DNA of 40,079 bases, taken from contig LSSK01000024.1 of assembly GCA_001969505.1 (NCBI GenBank), forward strand, positions 1 to 40,079, read 5' to 3'. Of the stretch, positions 9,548 through 19,465 are shown in pieces (the first letter of the stretch is position 1; each line of letters opens with the position of its first letter). Made by a program: the position numbers and the translations under genes. Below the pieces are notes generated by a model, which was not told where the DNA came from, did no database searches, and saw nothing but the letters and a program-made list of their open reading frames with translations. The stretch is from Zancudomyces culisetae. Taxonomy: Eukaryota > Kickxellomycota > Harpellomycetes > Harpellales > Legeriomycetaceae.

Positions 9548-12500
9548 TTTAATTTTCCTTTTTTGATTTTGGTGCACTTGCTACTAATACATTGATGCTT
9601 CCTGCTACGAATTTGAACCGTATTTTTATTAATTATACGCCACTACCCTACAACATTTATTAAAAAAATGTATATGACTTTTTTTTCAGCCACCGATTAC
9701 GCTTGTATACGTAAACCATCCCTATTTTCCACCTCCCTCTTCCTTCTTCCCTATTTCCACTTCCTTCTTCCCCGCATACACGCATACATTCGTTAATAAA
9801 TCCTGCTGATTTTTGTTGCATTCTTTCATTTTTATCTCCGCCACCAACCATTTGTCAAATCTTCAGGATTTAAATTCTTGCTCATTACATATTTTCAGCT
9901 TGCGATAAAAAAACAAAAATATGTGCAAGTGTCAAAAGCTGGATTTTCCCTTGTCCAATGGAAATCCTTCAAATGTTTTGAAAAGGATTGACTTTTTTTT
10001 TTGTAGCCGTTTTTGTGTAAATTCAAACAGTATGTTGCGTAGTACTACCAAGAACCAGCCATCCTAAATTACACGCACCAGTACATACGCCAAGTCACAG
10101 CTACTCCCATACTCTTAGCTTGGGTTTAGTACTGGTATACTCATCTCATAATCGTTTTGTTCTCGCGTTAAGGGTTTAGCAAGCACACCATTCTTAGTTT
10201 CCTTCCATTTTCCTGAATACACCATGTTATAAAAGAAACACAAGGAAGAGTTCATTTCCACTCAGCTATTTTATTATCATTTCATTTACTGCTTTCTTTC
10301 TTCCGCATAGAATACACCCCCTTCTTTACATGAAACTATCCTCAAACATCTCTAACCAAGCATTTACACTCATTGTATTTTTGTATACTTGCACCACCAT
10401 TCAAACTATCCGTTCATAATCCCCCCCTCATATTTTGCAACAAATTACGTAATTTAGTGTTATCGCTGAAAATCAATGGACTGCAATAAAAATAGCAAAT
10501 CTATCCGAAATTTTCACCATGATTAGAATTTTTTTTTCACATGTATAAGAAAAGAGTTTGTTCGTGTAGCTAAACCTGTTATCGATAACCGATAAGCTAT
10601 ATTCAACCCATTTACAATTAGAACCATTATACAATCATAATAAGCACTCCCATCTGACTTTTTTTTTTAGTCATGTGTCATTCATCGATAATCAATTCTT
10701 TATTCGTCATTCGTCTACTATGTGCTCCCGTTTCTAGGTTCCCGATACACAACAAATTGTTTGGAATAAACTTTATTTTGCCATTTTTTATTTTTTTTCG
10801 GTTAGAATCTTGATAAGATCTTTCATCTCGGAAATACTACTGGTTCACAGTTAACTGTGGATATACCCAGCTTTTTAATCAAGTGACTTTTTTTTGAAGC
10901 ACAAAGCCTATTTTGCTTGCTTCAATCTTTGCGCTAATTATCCCAGAATAAACACACCACAAATCATAGAATGTAAACAAACAAAGCAAGAAATAAAGTT
11001 GGTGGCAATCACATAGCTAGGTTACTTTTGTAGGGGGTGAACCGAAGCAATAAAAATACTAAAGATATTATACTAGAAGATACTCTATCTCGACGCTCCA
11101 CATCGATAACATCATGATTCTAGGGCAAACAAGTGAATCCCCTTTATTTTTTTTGATCTGGATATGCAGCTACCACTTTTGTTCTCCGTTTTTGGATCTC
11201 AATCACACCTAATGGCTCAAGAGACTTTCAGGAAAAGCCAATTGAGCAAATTATATGTATGCCATTTGCAAAACATCGATAGAGGCTCGTACAACTAACA
11301 CTCATAATGATAATAAATGTCGTTTGTTTTATACTAACTCCTGTTTTATTGGGCAATCTACCACTAAGAGTCAAGTATTCCCGTTTGCCTAAACTAAAAA
11401 CCATTTTGCATTCATTATTATTGAAATAATAATTGCGCCATTCCCCTTATTTGGTCCAAATTCTGTACTGCAATAAAAACTCTGAATAAATCCGTAGCGA
11501 CAAGAGTGAACCAAGTTTATTTTTTTCCCGGAACAGAGAGAACAGTGCGTTGAACACTGATACTATACTGAATCCGAGGATAGGATACATCATATCATGT
11601 GTGTACCAAACCATTCAATGTTATTGCCTATATTTGCAAATTATTGATTAGCTAAAGTTAAAACAAAATGACACACACAACATGTCATATCCTCTTTATT
11701 AATGAATGCTAATTAGAAATAAGGCTTTGCGTAGTTTTATACACTAATAACTCTGGTATCATATCGATATCCCGTGTTTTTGCAAAATTCGTATCTAATC
11801 CTATTTTTTTAAGTGGAATTAGAGATATACAACAATCACATTATTTAATGTGGATTTGCATTGAACTTTTGGTATTATTTTTATCAATCTTGATACAAGC
11901 AATTATCGATATGCTTGTACACCACAAGCTACTTTCAACTAAACAAAAGAGTTGAGATTGTAAGAGATATACAAAAAAAAAAAGTCGGAATGGGTGTATT
12001 TAATATTCTATTCACAATCAAATGGCAATGATGTTAATACATTTTTATCGGGTATACCAATTCTGTTTATGGACCATCAAACAAGGAGGAATGATCAATT
12101 ATTAGTAATGGTGCACAGCCAAGTCGTTGTGATGCTTATAATCGGGTAGACTATTATAGCATTACTAATATACTGTTGTATATTATCGACCACTCGTATT
12201 TTCAAACAAACTTTCAATCTATACACTTTTTACCTATGGCCGCCTGTTATGATGAAGATAAAAATAATAAACTTGAGTGGTATTTACACCCAAAGTCACC
12301 ATTACGGGGAGTTTTTTTTTTTGCTCTTAACAGTGTTAGCATGTTCATGTGGATGTCATGTATATGTGCGTGCTTTTTTCTTCCGCTTTTTTTATGTAAT
12401 TTGTGCTATTTTAAACCCTTCAAGAAATGTATTGGCCCAAAACGGCCATCGATAACACAATTTTTTTTTTCAATCTCTGATAAAATACCAAAAGTGCAGT

Positions 12501-13630
12501 GTTTGCAAATATGGGATGAATGTAACATTGCTACATTTATAATGTCATACTTACCTAAGCGCGCTCCTCTTCCTCATCCTCATCCTCCACATCCTCTTGC
12601 TCTTGCTCTAATATTTACAAATTCGCAAAATTGATTCTAATCAAGCAGCTTATCTGTTAACAACATCATAAGTCGTTGATATATTTTTTTTTCTCCATTC
12701 CGAAATGTATGATAGAATCCAAAATAAAAAAGTATTGGTGGTATCGTTATAAGTTTCGTAAAAAAAGAAATATTCTATATGTAAGAAAATGTATGTTGCA
12801 TTGATAAGAATGAGTGTTTTATATTGCGGGAAATGGTAAAAGCAATAATAACGATGTTGATGGCCTTGATCTAAAATGATAATAGAGTTAGCGGTGTAAC
12901 CATTGGAGCACTAATTCCGACTTGAACAGCTAGCCCTTTTTTTTTGCTTCACACTTATTTGCTCCTTGTAGGACATTGCTCATTTATTGTTTCCAGTCTT
13001 GCTGAAATGGGAAAGAACAAAGAAGGGAAAAAGAGAAAAGGGGGAATGAGTGTAAGGGGAAATCTCGAAAAAAAATGGTGACTCCCCCACCAAACCTCTG
13101 ACAAAAATCTGCTAACTTGATAAATGATTCAGTAGCCCATGTTAATTTTTCATGCTTTTCCGATTTTCATACTCATCCAAAACTGACATTACGACCAATG
13201 TGAAAATCGAACAGAATTTACAAGTCGATATATTTTATAACAATGATTATGCAAGCAGAGATTAGTCAATAATATGCTACGCTTTTGAAAAGACATTAAA
13301 CATAGGCTACAATTCAACCATTTTAGGTTTGATAAATGGAGCAGGAAAAAATAAAGCAGGAAAAGTAATAGTGTTACTAAACATTTATCCATCGATTACC
13401 TATATGTGCTTTAAAAAGCAGTTTAAGAAAAATAATGCTGAACCCGTTTAAACATTCAAAAAAAAAATTAGTACCTGGTATTGTAAAGAGATCCAAAATT
13501 AATATAAATACCTAAAGAAGTTTAGGAAATAATTCAATCAAAAAGCAATAATAATTCCTTCGACCTTTTCTTGACCAAAGTAACAAGAACAAAAAGATCA
13601 AACAGAAAAACAAGTAATAATACACAAGAA
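9548..13630. other. Gene-poor AT-rich region with recurrent motifs (possible centromere, origin or other structure)
   Basis: About 4.1 kb between OTU1 and GDH1 has no frame I can support. The longest candidates (9660-9851 minus, 12176-12634 plus, 13189-13392 minus) lack conserved motifs. ATCGAT occurs at 10581, 10684, 11102, 11275, 11763, 11905, 12448 and 13391, which is several times the roughly one expected from base composition. The first sits in the 12-bp palindrome GTTATCGATAAC (10578-10589). TGAC followed by eight or more T occurs at about 9989, 10656 and 10885. Sequence resembling TTTATTTTTTT then CGG or CTGGA recurs at about 10785, 11140 and 11519. A GCAATAAAAA core recurs at about 10477, 11046 and 11467. 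The function is unknown. Its right end contains the GDH1 promoter. Confidence 0.5.
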
Positions 13631-15031
13631 ATGAGTGAACAACATTTGGATGATTTTGTCCCAGCCCCAGTAATAGTTCTTGAGCCAACTGTCGTCGAGT
13701 CACGTATACAAAACATTTACAAGACTCTCGTTGAGCGTGATGGAGATCAAAAAGAATACCTCGAGGCTGTTTATGAAGTATTGGATGCCTTGAAGCCAGT
13801 ATTTTTGAAGGATGAGAAATATATTGAAGCATTTGAAAGACTTATTGAGCCTGAGCGTCAAATAATTTTCAGAGTTCCATGGGTCGACGACCAAGGAAAA
13901 CAAAGAATAAACCGTGGATACCGTGTCCAAATGTCATCTGCACTTGGACCATACAAAGGAGGTCTTCGTTTCCATCCTACAGTAAATCTATCAGTAATAA
14001 AGTTTTTGGCTTTTGAACAAACCTTCAAAAACTCATTGACCTCATTGATGATGGGTGCAGGAAAGGGAGGATCAGATTTCGATCCTAGAGGAAAGTCACA
14101 CAATGAAGTCCAGCGATTCTGCCAGAGTTTCATGACTGAATTGTTCAAGTACATTGGTCCTGATACTGATGTTCCAGCAGGAGATATCAACGTAGGTGCT
14201 CGTGAGATTGGATTCTTGTTTGGTCAGTACAAGAGATTGACAGGAAACTTTACAGGTACATTGACAGGAAAGGACACAAAGTGGGGAGGTTCATTGATCA
14301 GACCTGAAGCCACAGGTTATGGATGTGTCTACTTTGCACTCAACTACCTCAAATTCAGAAACTTGGACTTTGCGGGAATGAAATGTCTTGTTTCAGGTTC
14401 CGGTAACGTAGCACAATACACCGCGGAAAAACTGTTGGAATATGGAGCAACTGTATTGACTGTTTCGGATTCTAGCGGTTACGTTTTGGAACCAGCTGGT
14501 TTCACTAGAAAGAACCTGGATGATATCATGCATTTGAAGAACATTGTTAGAGGTCCACTTATTAAGTACCTGGAATACTCCAGCACAGCCCAATTCTTCC
14601 CCAATGAGAAGCCATGGGGCGTAAAGGCTGACTTGGCATTCCCAAGTGCTACACAAAATGAAATTGACGGAGATGACGCAGAAAAGATGGTTGCCAACGG
14701 TGTATTGGGAGTCTTTGAAGGTGCAAACATGCCTTCAACCCCTGAAGCCATTCTTGCGTATAGAAAGGCCAAGATGATGTTTGGTCCAGCCAAGGCTGCA
14801 AATGCAGGAGGTGTTGCTGTTTCCGGATTGGAAATGGCCCAAAACTCCCAACGCCAACAATGGGCACGTGAAATGGTCGACGAGCGCTTGTCCACAATTA
14901 TGAAAGATATCTTTGAAAGTAGTTTGAAGGCTGCCCGTGACTATGGTCTGGGAGATGACATTCAAGCTGGTGCCAACATTGCTGGTTTCTTGAAGGTAGC
15001 TGACGCCATGATTGAACAAGGAATTGTATAA
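13631..15031 (+). CDS. GDH1: NADP-dependent glutamate dehydrogenase
   Basis: Makes glutamate from 2-oxoglutarate and ammonium with NADPH, the main ammonium-assimilation step in yeast cytosol. The ATG at 13631 gives 466 residues, near the family length of about 450-460; the frame opens 20 codons earlier without an ATG. Conserved parts in order: RVPWVDDQGK, the glutamate-site GPYKGGLRFHPTVN, the catalytic-Lys segment MGAGKGGSDFDPRGKS, PAGDINVGAREIG, then the dinucleotide fold VSGSGNVAQYTAEKLLEYGA, and AKAANAGGVAVSGLEMAQNS near the C-terminus. Ser after GKGGSDFDP and the overall sequence fit the NADP-type hexameric enzyme. CTG in AEKLLEYG reads naturally as Leu, supporting the standard code. The S. 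cerevisiae paralogs GDH1 and GDH3 cannot be told apart here. No intron. Confidence 0.96.
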   Translation: MSEQHLDDFVPAPVIVLEPTVVESRIQNIYKTLVERDGDQKEYLEAVYEVLDALKPVFLKDEKYIEAFERLIEPERQIIFRVPWVDDQGKQRINRGYRVQMSSALGPYKGGLRFHPTVNLSVIKFLAFEQTFKNSLTSLMMGAGKGGSDFDPRGKSHNEVQRFCQSFMTELFKYIGPDTDVPAGDINVGAREIGFLFGQYKRLTGNFTGTLTGKDTKWGGSLIRPEATGYGCVYFALNYLKFRNLDFAGMKCLVSGSGNVAQYTAEKLLEYGATVLTVSDSSGYVLEPAGFTRKNLDDIMHLKNIVRGPLIKYLEYSSTAQFFPNEKPWGVKADLAFPSATQNEIDGDDAEKMVANGVLGVFEGANMPSTPEAILAYRKAKMMFGPAKAANAGGVAVSGLEMAQNSQRQQWAREMVDERLSTIMKDIFESSLKAARDYGLGDDIQAGANIAGFLKVADAMIEQGIV

Positions 15032-15464
15032 GCCTGTTTACAATGTTACTTTGGCTTTTTCGTAGCTTTTTACCATTCCAGCTGTATTTTTTTTATTTAG
15101 TCTATTAAAAGAATTGGTAGTGTAATTCTGGTCATAAATAATCCTTGATGTAATTACTACGGCATTTTCCAACCAATAAATATCTACATCTACATCTATA
15201 TCTACATCGCATTTACATCAATTTCAACGTTAACGACGGCATGGTGATAGTTGCGCCCATAACAGGACAGTGCGTTAACGTAGTTTAGGGGCTTGAGTAA
15301 AGGAACATCTACAACTAAAACTATCCGAGGTAAGTAATAAACAGCTAAACTCTACTTGGACAAGTTCACACCAGCTATGATAGCTGAAAACAATTTCAAT
15401 CCGAGTTTGGATCAGATTCAAATACCCGAATCTGATAGTAATAATAAAAGAGATAAGTCCCTAA
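15032..15464. other. GDH1 3' spacer with hexamer repeat and CGTTAACG inverted repeat
   Basis: No gene is seen. A TCTACA-type hexamer repeat lies at about 15182-15207. A perfect 9-bp inverted pair, ACGTTAACG (15227-15235) and CGTTAACGT (15273-15281), encloses GC-richer sequence. ATGGTGATAGTTGCG (15241-15255) reappears with one mismatch at 16019-16033, on the far side of the RNA-like locus. Confidence 0.55.
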
Positions 15465-16033
15465 AACCTTGGACTGAGTAGAGAGTAGTTATGTATACTT
15501 AACAAGATTAAGATTTTAGGTTCGGTATCACAGGAAAGTGCAGCTTGTACAGGAGGAAATAGTCACAATGAAAGAGTCCGGTCCAGAGTCAGAGCCAAGC
15601 CGTAAGCTCTAGGGCCGACTGTGTTATGACTCTGGGTGTACAGCCTGCAGGTAGAGAGACATGCTGGTTGTTTCCTACCCAGTAGGGGTAGATGAGAACG
15701 CTCCGATAGTCCTGAGGGAACGTTCTACAAGTCGTTTCGGATGTCTAAAAGACCACACAACGCATCCGTTATTAGCCATATGGTTTGTAGCCTAACTACT
15801 TGACGCAACGCCGAAAGCTAGGGATCCGGAGCTGGAGTAGTGATCCAGTTTCGGGTCACCTAGACAGGTATGCTGACCCTAGAGGGTCAGGGAGGATTTA
15901 TTTTTGGATAGTTAGTTACCTTTTCTACTCGCTTTTTTTTTCCTGGTGAGCAGCCACCGGGCTTTTCTTGTATTAGTTTTTACTGATGCTAATAATAAAT
16001 AAATGGATCTAAAAGAAAATGATGATAGTTGCG
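15241..16033. repeat. 15-bp near-direct repeat flanking the RNA-like locus
   Basis: ATGGTGATAGTTGCG at 15241-15255 and ATGATGATAGTTGCG at 16019-16033 differ at one base and are each followed by CCC-containing sequence. They bracket about 760 bp that includes the Pol III-like boxes, the folded region and a 7-bp hairpin with CCTGGTG/CACCGGG arms (about 15941-15965). The arrangement looks like a target-site duplication around an inserted element, but it may be coincidence or a shared regulatory site. Confidence 0.4.
15465..15905 (+). ncRNA. Candidate structured RNA gene with Pol III-type A/B boxes, identity unresolved
   Basis: A hand count over 15541-15720 gives 94 of 180 G+C, far above the AT-rich surroundings, yet no long frame is open. 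Clear stems: CCAGAGTC/GACTCTGG (15583-15590 with 15628-15635) enclosing AGAGC/GCTCT; CTACCC/GGGTAG (15675-15680 with 15686-15691); AGAACG/CGTTCT (15695-15700 with 15721-15726); CGGATG/CATCCG with an inner GTC/GAC (about 15738-15768); GGGTCA/TGACCC (15854-15859 with 15873-15878). TGGACTGAGTAG (15470-15481) resembles an A box, GGTTCGGTATC (15519-15529) a B box, and T5 at 15901-15905 could terminate Pol III. Boxes in a leader ahead of about 370 nt of folded RNA resemble yeast RPR1 (RNase P RNA). GGAAAGTG (15533-15540) and ACAGGTATGCTGACC (about 15864-15878) are loose matches to CR-I and CR-V. The RNase P assignment is a weak inference; a SINE-like element is the alternative. Confidence 0.4.
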
Positions 16034-16742
16034 ACCCCACTCCTCACTCTCCTCTCCTCACTCTCCTCATACCAAGACTTTTTAATGATTTTCTCTTATT
16101 TTTCGGTTTTAGTGTTTTTGTTTGTTTGAGATTTGAATTCTATTGCTTACTAAAATTGGAAATCCACATATAAATACTGTTTGTTTTTGGGGGAAAGTTT
16201 AGGAGTGGATGAGAATGAAGCCAATGAAATTGAAAGAAAGAAAAAGTTAAACAATGCATGCGAGTTCCGCAGCAAACCCGCAACAAAAGCATTCGCCATA
16301 CCTACCCAAAAAATGACTGCGGAAAAAAATCATTTAATGGCTTGCTCTAGTCAATCAATTAGATAAATGAGAAAACTAACAAATTTTCAAATATTCGCAC
16401 AAATGCTGAGTTGATTCGGGGGAATAAGGGAGAAGGGAGAGGAAAAACTTTTAAACTCAAAACAAAGGATTAAAGATATCTTATATCCTGTTATAGCTTG
16501 TAAAATAAAATTAGAAGATTCAGAGATTATAAAAGGGAAATAAAAAGCCATCGGGGTAGAGACAGGAAACATTCCTTGTATATATCAAAAATAACGAGTT
16601 TACAAGCAAACTTTGCGAGGTAAAAAAAAGAGACAATTGTTCTTGTTGAGAAGGTGGTAATTTGAAAGTGAGAGTTTTACAAAAAGAAGGCGGGAACAGC
16701 TGCGGAAGAAATACAAAAAATTCAAAAAGTAGCAAAAAAAAA
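15906..16742. other. Spacer and ABC-F gene promoter, no gene
   Basis: This holds a T9 run (about 15932-15940), a GC-rich hairpin at about 15941-15965, a CTCCTCACTCTC repeat (about 16038-16068) and an A-rich leader ahead of the ABC-F start. Short open frames at 16181-16366 and on the minus strand show no recognisable features. Confidence 0.55.
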
Positions 16743-19145
16743 ATGGTTGGAAAATTTGATTCAAAAGATTTTATCAAGGTATACTTGTCGAACCAGAGCA
16801 AGGAAAAGCTGGGCGTTGATAGTAAAGAGTATCTGGAAGGGATTCTAGGCGAAACATACAAAACTGAGGAGGGTCTTGAAGAATTCAGAGAGGCTGCAGA
16901 GCCATTTTTTTCGGAGGCTGGGCTTAGTGAACAGGAGCTAGACTCGCTTATTGAGAAGTTGGGAGCTATGGTAGTCAAATCCGAAAAAAATGTTAAAAAG
17001 GCGGGCACAAAACTACCAATCGAGGCAATTCAAAGAATTCCCGTGGAGAAGGCTCCAGTTAGCAACAAAGATTTGACTCCTGTGGAGATGAGCCCCAGTA
17101 ATTCTACCAAGGGGGTAGACAAGGACAAAAAAGCGAAACAAAAGGAGAGTTCTCCTAAGGAAGAGAATGATATTTCTGGACCAGTGATTCAAGCATTTTC
17201 ACAGGTTTCAAGATTCCACACAGAAACCTTGGTTACAAATCTGAATGAAATAAATCTCAAGGATGTCAACCTAATTGTCAATGACGTACCACTGCTGGTT
17301 GATGCACATTTGCAATTGAAAGAGGGTGTGCATTATGGGTTTATAGGAAGGAATGGGCTTGGAAAATCAACTTTATTGACTTGTATGGCCAACAAAACGC
17401 TTATTGGACTTCCGGAAAACATAAGAATTCAGTATGTAGAGCAACTGGAGGTTCTTGATACGCAAAAAACGGTCCTGGAAACAGTATTGGAAGCAGATGA
17501 ACAAAGAACCAAGATTCTAAAGGTGATTCACTCGATAGAACCTATTTTGAGTAAGCCCAAAGAGTTAAAAGAGAGGATAGACGAATACATTCATCAAAAG
17601 GCAAAAGATGATACTTTTTTAAAACAGAAAATAGCAAACCATAGAAGTAGAAAGCGAGGACTCTATGCCAGAAAAGTGGCATTGGATGCGGAGATCAATG
17701 CGGAGAAATATACTACAGAGAAGTATTATGGAGTTGAAGGCGAGGGTGAGGGAATCAAGACCGATTCAGAAGTAGCGTCGGCTATTTTGGCAGAGTTATA
17801 TGAAGAGCTCGAGCTGACAGGGTCTGATAAGGCAGAAAGTAAGGCCATGGAGGTGTTGATAGAGTTAGGTTTTACAAAAGAGGAAACGGAGGAGCCGGTC
17901 AGCAAATTCTCAGGAGGGTGGCGGATGAGAGTCGTACTCGCCAAGGCCATGTTTATGGAGCCAGACGTGTTGCTTATGGATGAACCTACCAACCATTTGG
18001 ACATGCTTTCTATTGTTTGGCTAACGGAATATGTTAAATCGTTGGATGGAGTGACAGTAGTGGTAGTATCACACGACCGAGAGTTTCTTAACCAAGTGAG
18101 TCAGGAGATTATGCTGATTAAGGACCTCCAGTTGAAGTACTACTCAGGAAACTACGATGGATATCTGAAAATTATTGATGACTTGAAAAAGAAAAAACTA
18201 CATCAAATAGATAGTATCGAAAGGAAAAAAAAGCATATAAATGAATCCATACAAAAGGGACTGGCACATGTGCGCTCAACAGGCGATGACAAAAGGCTTG
18301 GAATGATTGCATCGAGAAAAAAGAAGCTAGATCGATTGGGGGCAGAAAAGACAGAGGATGGGCGACGGTTCAAAGTCAGTTACTATGCTGGGTATCATTT
18401 TACGAGCAGAGCTCAGGTGGAGCTGGAAAGAGAGGATAAAGATGTGGTAATGAAGATACCAGAGCCTGAACCGTTGAGACAGGCAGGACCACTTATTAGA
18501 CTGTTTGATTTGAGTTTTAGTTATACAGATAAGCAGCATATGGTTATAAAAAACGTGAGTTTAGATATAGAAATGGGTGATCGGATAGCCATTCTGGGTC
18601 CTAATGGAACGGGAAAATCCACACTGATTAACCTGATGAAAGAAAACCTTACACCCAACTGTGGTGGGAGAATCGAGACCCACCCGCGGGTCAAAATCGG
18701 CCACTTTGACCAACACTTTGTTGACAGGTACTCGCAGGTTAAGATATCAGCGCTCCAGTATATGCTTGAGAGCTATCCATCTAAATTCAGCGAACAATCG
18801 GCCAGATCTTATCTTGGATCTTTTGGTCTTCCGGGAGATGTCGCAGCTAGGCAGCCCGTTTCAACACTTAGTGGAGGGCAGCGTGCACGGTTAGCATTGA
18901 GTGTTGTTTTGGTTGATGCTCCAAACCTGCTACTGCTGGATGAAATCACCAACCATTTGGACATGAAGACAATCAGTGGTTTGATTGAGGCCCTGAAAGA
19001 GTATCCAGGCGCGATTGTTCTGGTTAGTCACGACCAGTACTTTGTCAGCCAGCTAGCACACAATTATTATTTGATAGACAAGGGCTATTTGAAGGTTTGG
19101 GACGGGGATGTCAAGACATATATTTCCAAATATTTGAAGATTTAG
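16743..19145 (+). CDS. ABC-F family ATPase (soluble twin-ABC protein)
   Basis: Soluble ATPase with two ABC domains and no membrane segments, of the class that acts on ribosomes (Gcn20, Arb1, ABCF). The first ATG gives 800 residues. The N-terminal region (about 1-90, Glu/Lys-rich helices) may be a small helical domain, followed by a charged linker (about 120-150). ABC1 has Walker A GRNGLGKST, signature FSGGW and Walker B DEPTNHLD; it carries a long insert with EGEGEGIK between Walker A and the signature. The linker contains DDLKKKKLHQIDSIERKKKH. ABC2 has GPNGTGKST, LSGGQRARLALS and DEITNHLD, where Ile replaces the usual Pro. Sequence around both domains does not closely match S. cerevisiae Gcn20, Arb1 or New1. 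It may belong to a fungal ABC-F group kept in fission yeast but lost in S. cerevisiae (inference). The family call is secure, the subgroup is not. Confidence 0.9.
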   Translation: MVGKFDSKDFIKVYLSNQSKEKLGVDSKEYLEGILGETYKTEEGLEEFREAAEPFFSEAGLSEQELDSLIEKLGAMVVKSEKNVKKAGTKLPIEAIQRIPVEKAPVSNKDLTPVEMSPSNSTKGVDKDKKAKQKESSPKEENDISGPVIQAFSQVSRFHTETLVTNLNEINLKDVNLIVNDVPLLVDAHLQLKEGVHYGFIGRNGLGKSTLLTCMANKTLIGLPENIRIQYVEQLEVLDTQKTVLETVLEADEQRTKILKVIHSIEPILSKPKELKERIDEYIHQKAKDDTFLKQKIANHRSRKRGLYARKVALDAEINAEKYTTEKYYGVEGEGEGIKTDSEVASAILAELYEELELTGSDKAESKAMEVLIELGFTKEETEEPVSKFSGGWRMRVVLAKAMFMEPDVLLMDEPTNHLDMLSIVWLTEYVKSLDGVTVVVVSHDREFLNQVSQEIMLIKDLQLKYYSGNYDGYLKIIDDLKKKKLHQIDSIERKKKHINESIQKGLAHVRSTGDDKRLGMIASRKKKLDRLGAEKTEDGRRFKVSYYAGYHFTSRAQVELEREDKDVVMKIPEPEPLRQAGPLIRLFDLSFSYTDKQHMVIKNVSLDIEMGDRIAILGPNGTGKSTLINLMKENLTPNCGGRIETHPRVKIGHFDQHFVDRYSQVKISALQYMLESYPSKFSEQSARSYLGSFGLPGDVAARQPVSTLSGGQRARLALSVVLVDAPNLLLLDEITNHLDMKTISGLIEALKEYPGAIVLVSHDQYFVSQLAHNYYLIDKGYLKVWDGDVKTYISKYLKI

Positions 19146-19465
19146 CTTTTCCCATTAATCTTTTTATATTTTATGTTTGTATCTGTATTAAGGAAAAGCT
19201 TTGTTAATATCCAACACTGTTTTTTTTTTTTTAGAATTATCGTGTAGTTTTGGATATTTGGTGAATGGACATCTTTATTATTATTGTTATTATATTCCCT
19301 CCTTGCATTCCGTTGATAACCCAGTACATTTGACTCTTGGGAAACCCCAAGAGTTTTTGGGCAAACAACCAAACAAACAAACTAATAAAAAACCCTTTTA
19401 CTCCTCCCCTCCCAATAAACACACACAAAAACATACACCTTCACATATATATATTATATAAATGT
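19146..19465. other. Convergent ABC-F/PEP12 3' spacer
   Basis: The 320-bp AT-rich spacer between two stop codons has a T12-like run (about 19220-19232), a TTATTATTGTTATTATA stretch and AAACAAACAA repeats (about 19365-19385). It fits two facing transcript ends. No gene seen. Confidence 0.55.

Noticed and set aside
9660-9851. Minus-strand open frame of 63 codons
   Set aside because: Short, made of purine-rich repeats (GEEGSGNREEGRGR), no homology pattern.
12176-12634. Open frame of about 150 codons in the gene-poor island
   Set aside because: No ATG at its start, composition rich in Phe/Cys/Pro from T and C tracts, and no recognisable motif.
13631-15031. CUG-Ser genetic code
   Set aside because: CTG falls at conserved Leu positions in GDH (AEKLLEYG), SUP35 and XKS1.
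15531-15900. Group I intron (GCCAAG...TAAG and ATAGTCC resemble Q and S core elements)
   Set aside because: No matching R element pairs with the ATAGTC sequence to form P7, so the catalytic core cannot be built.
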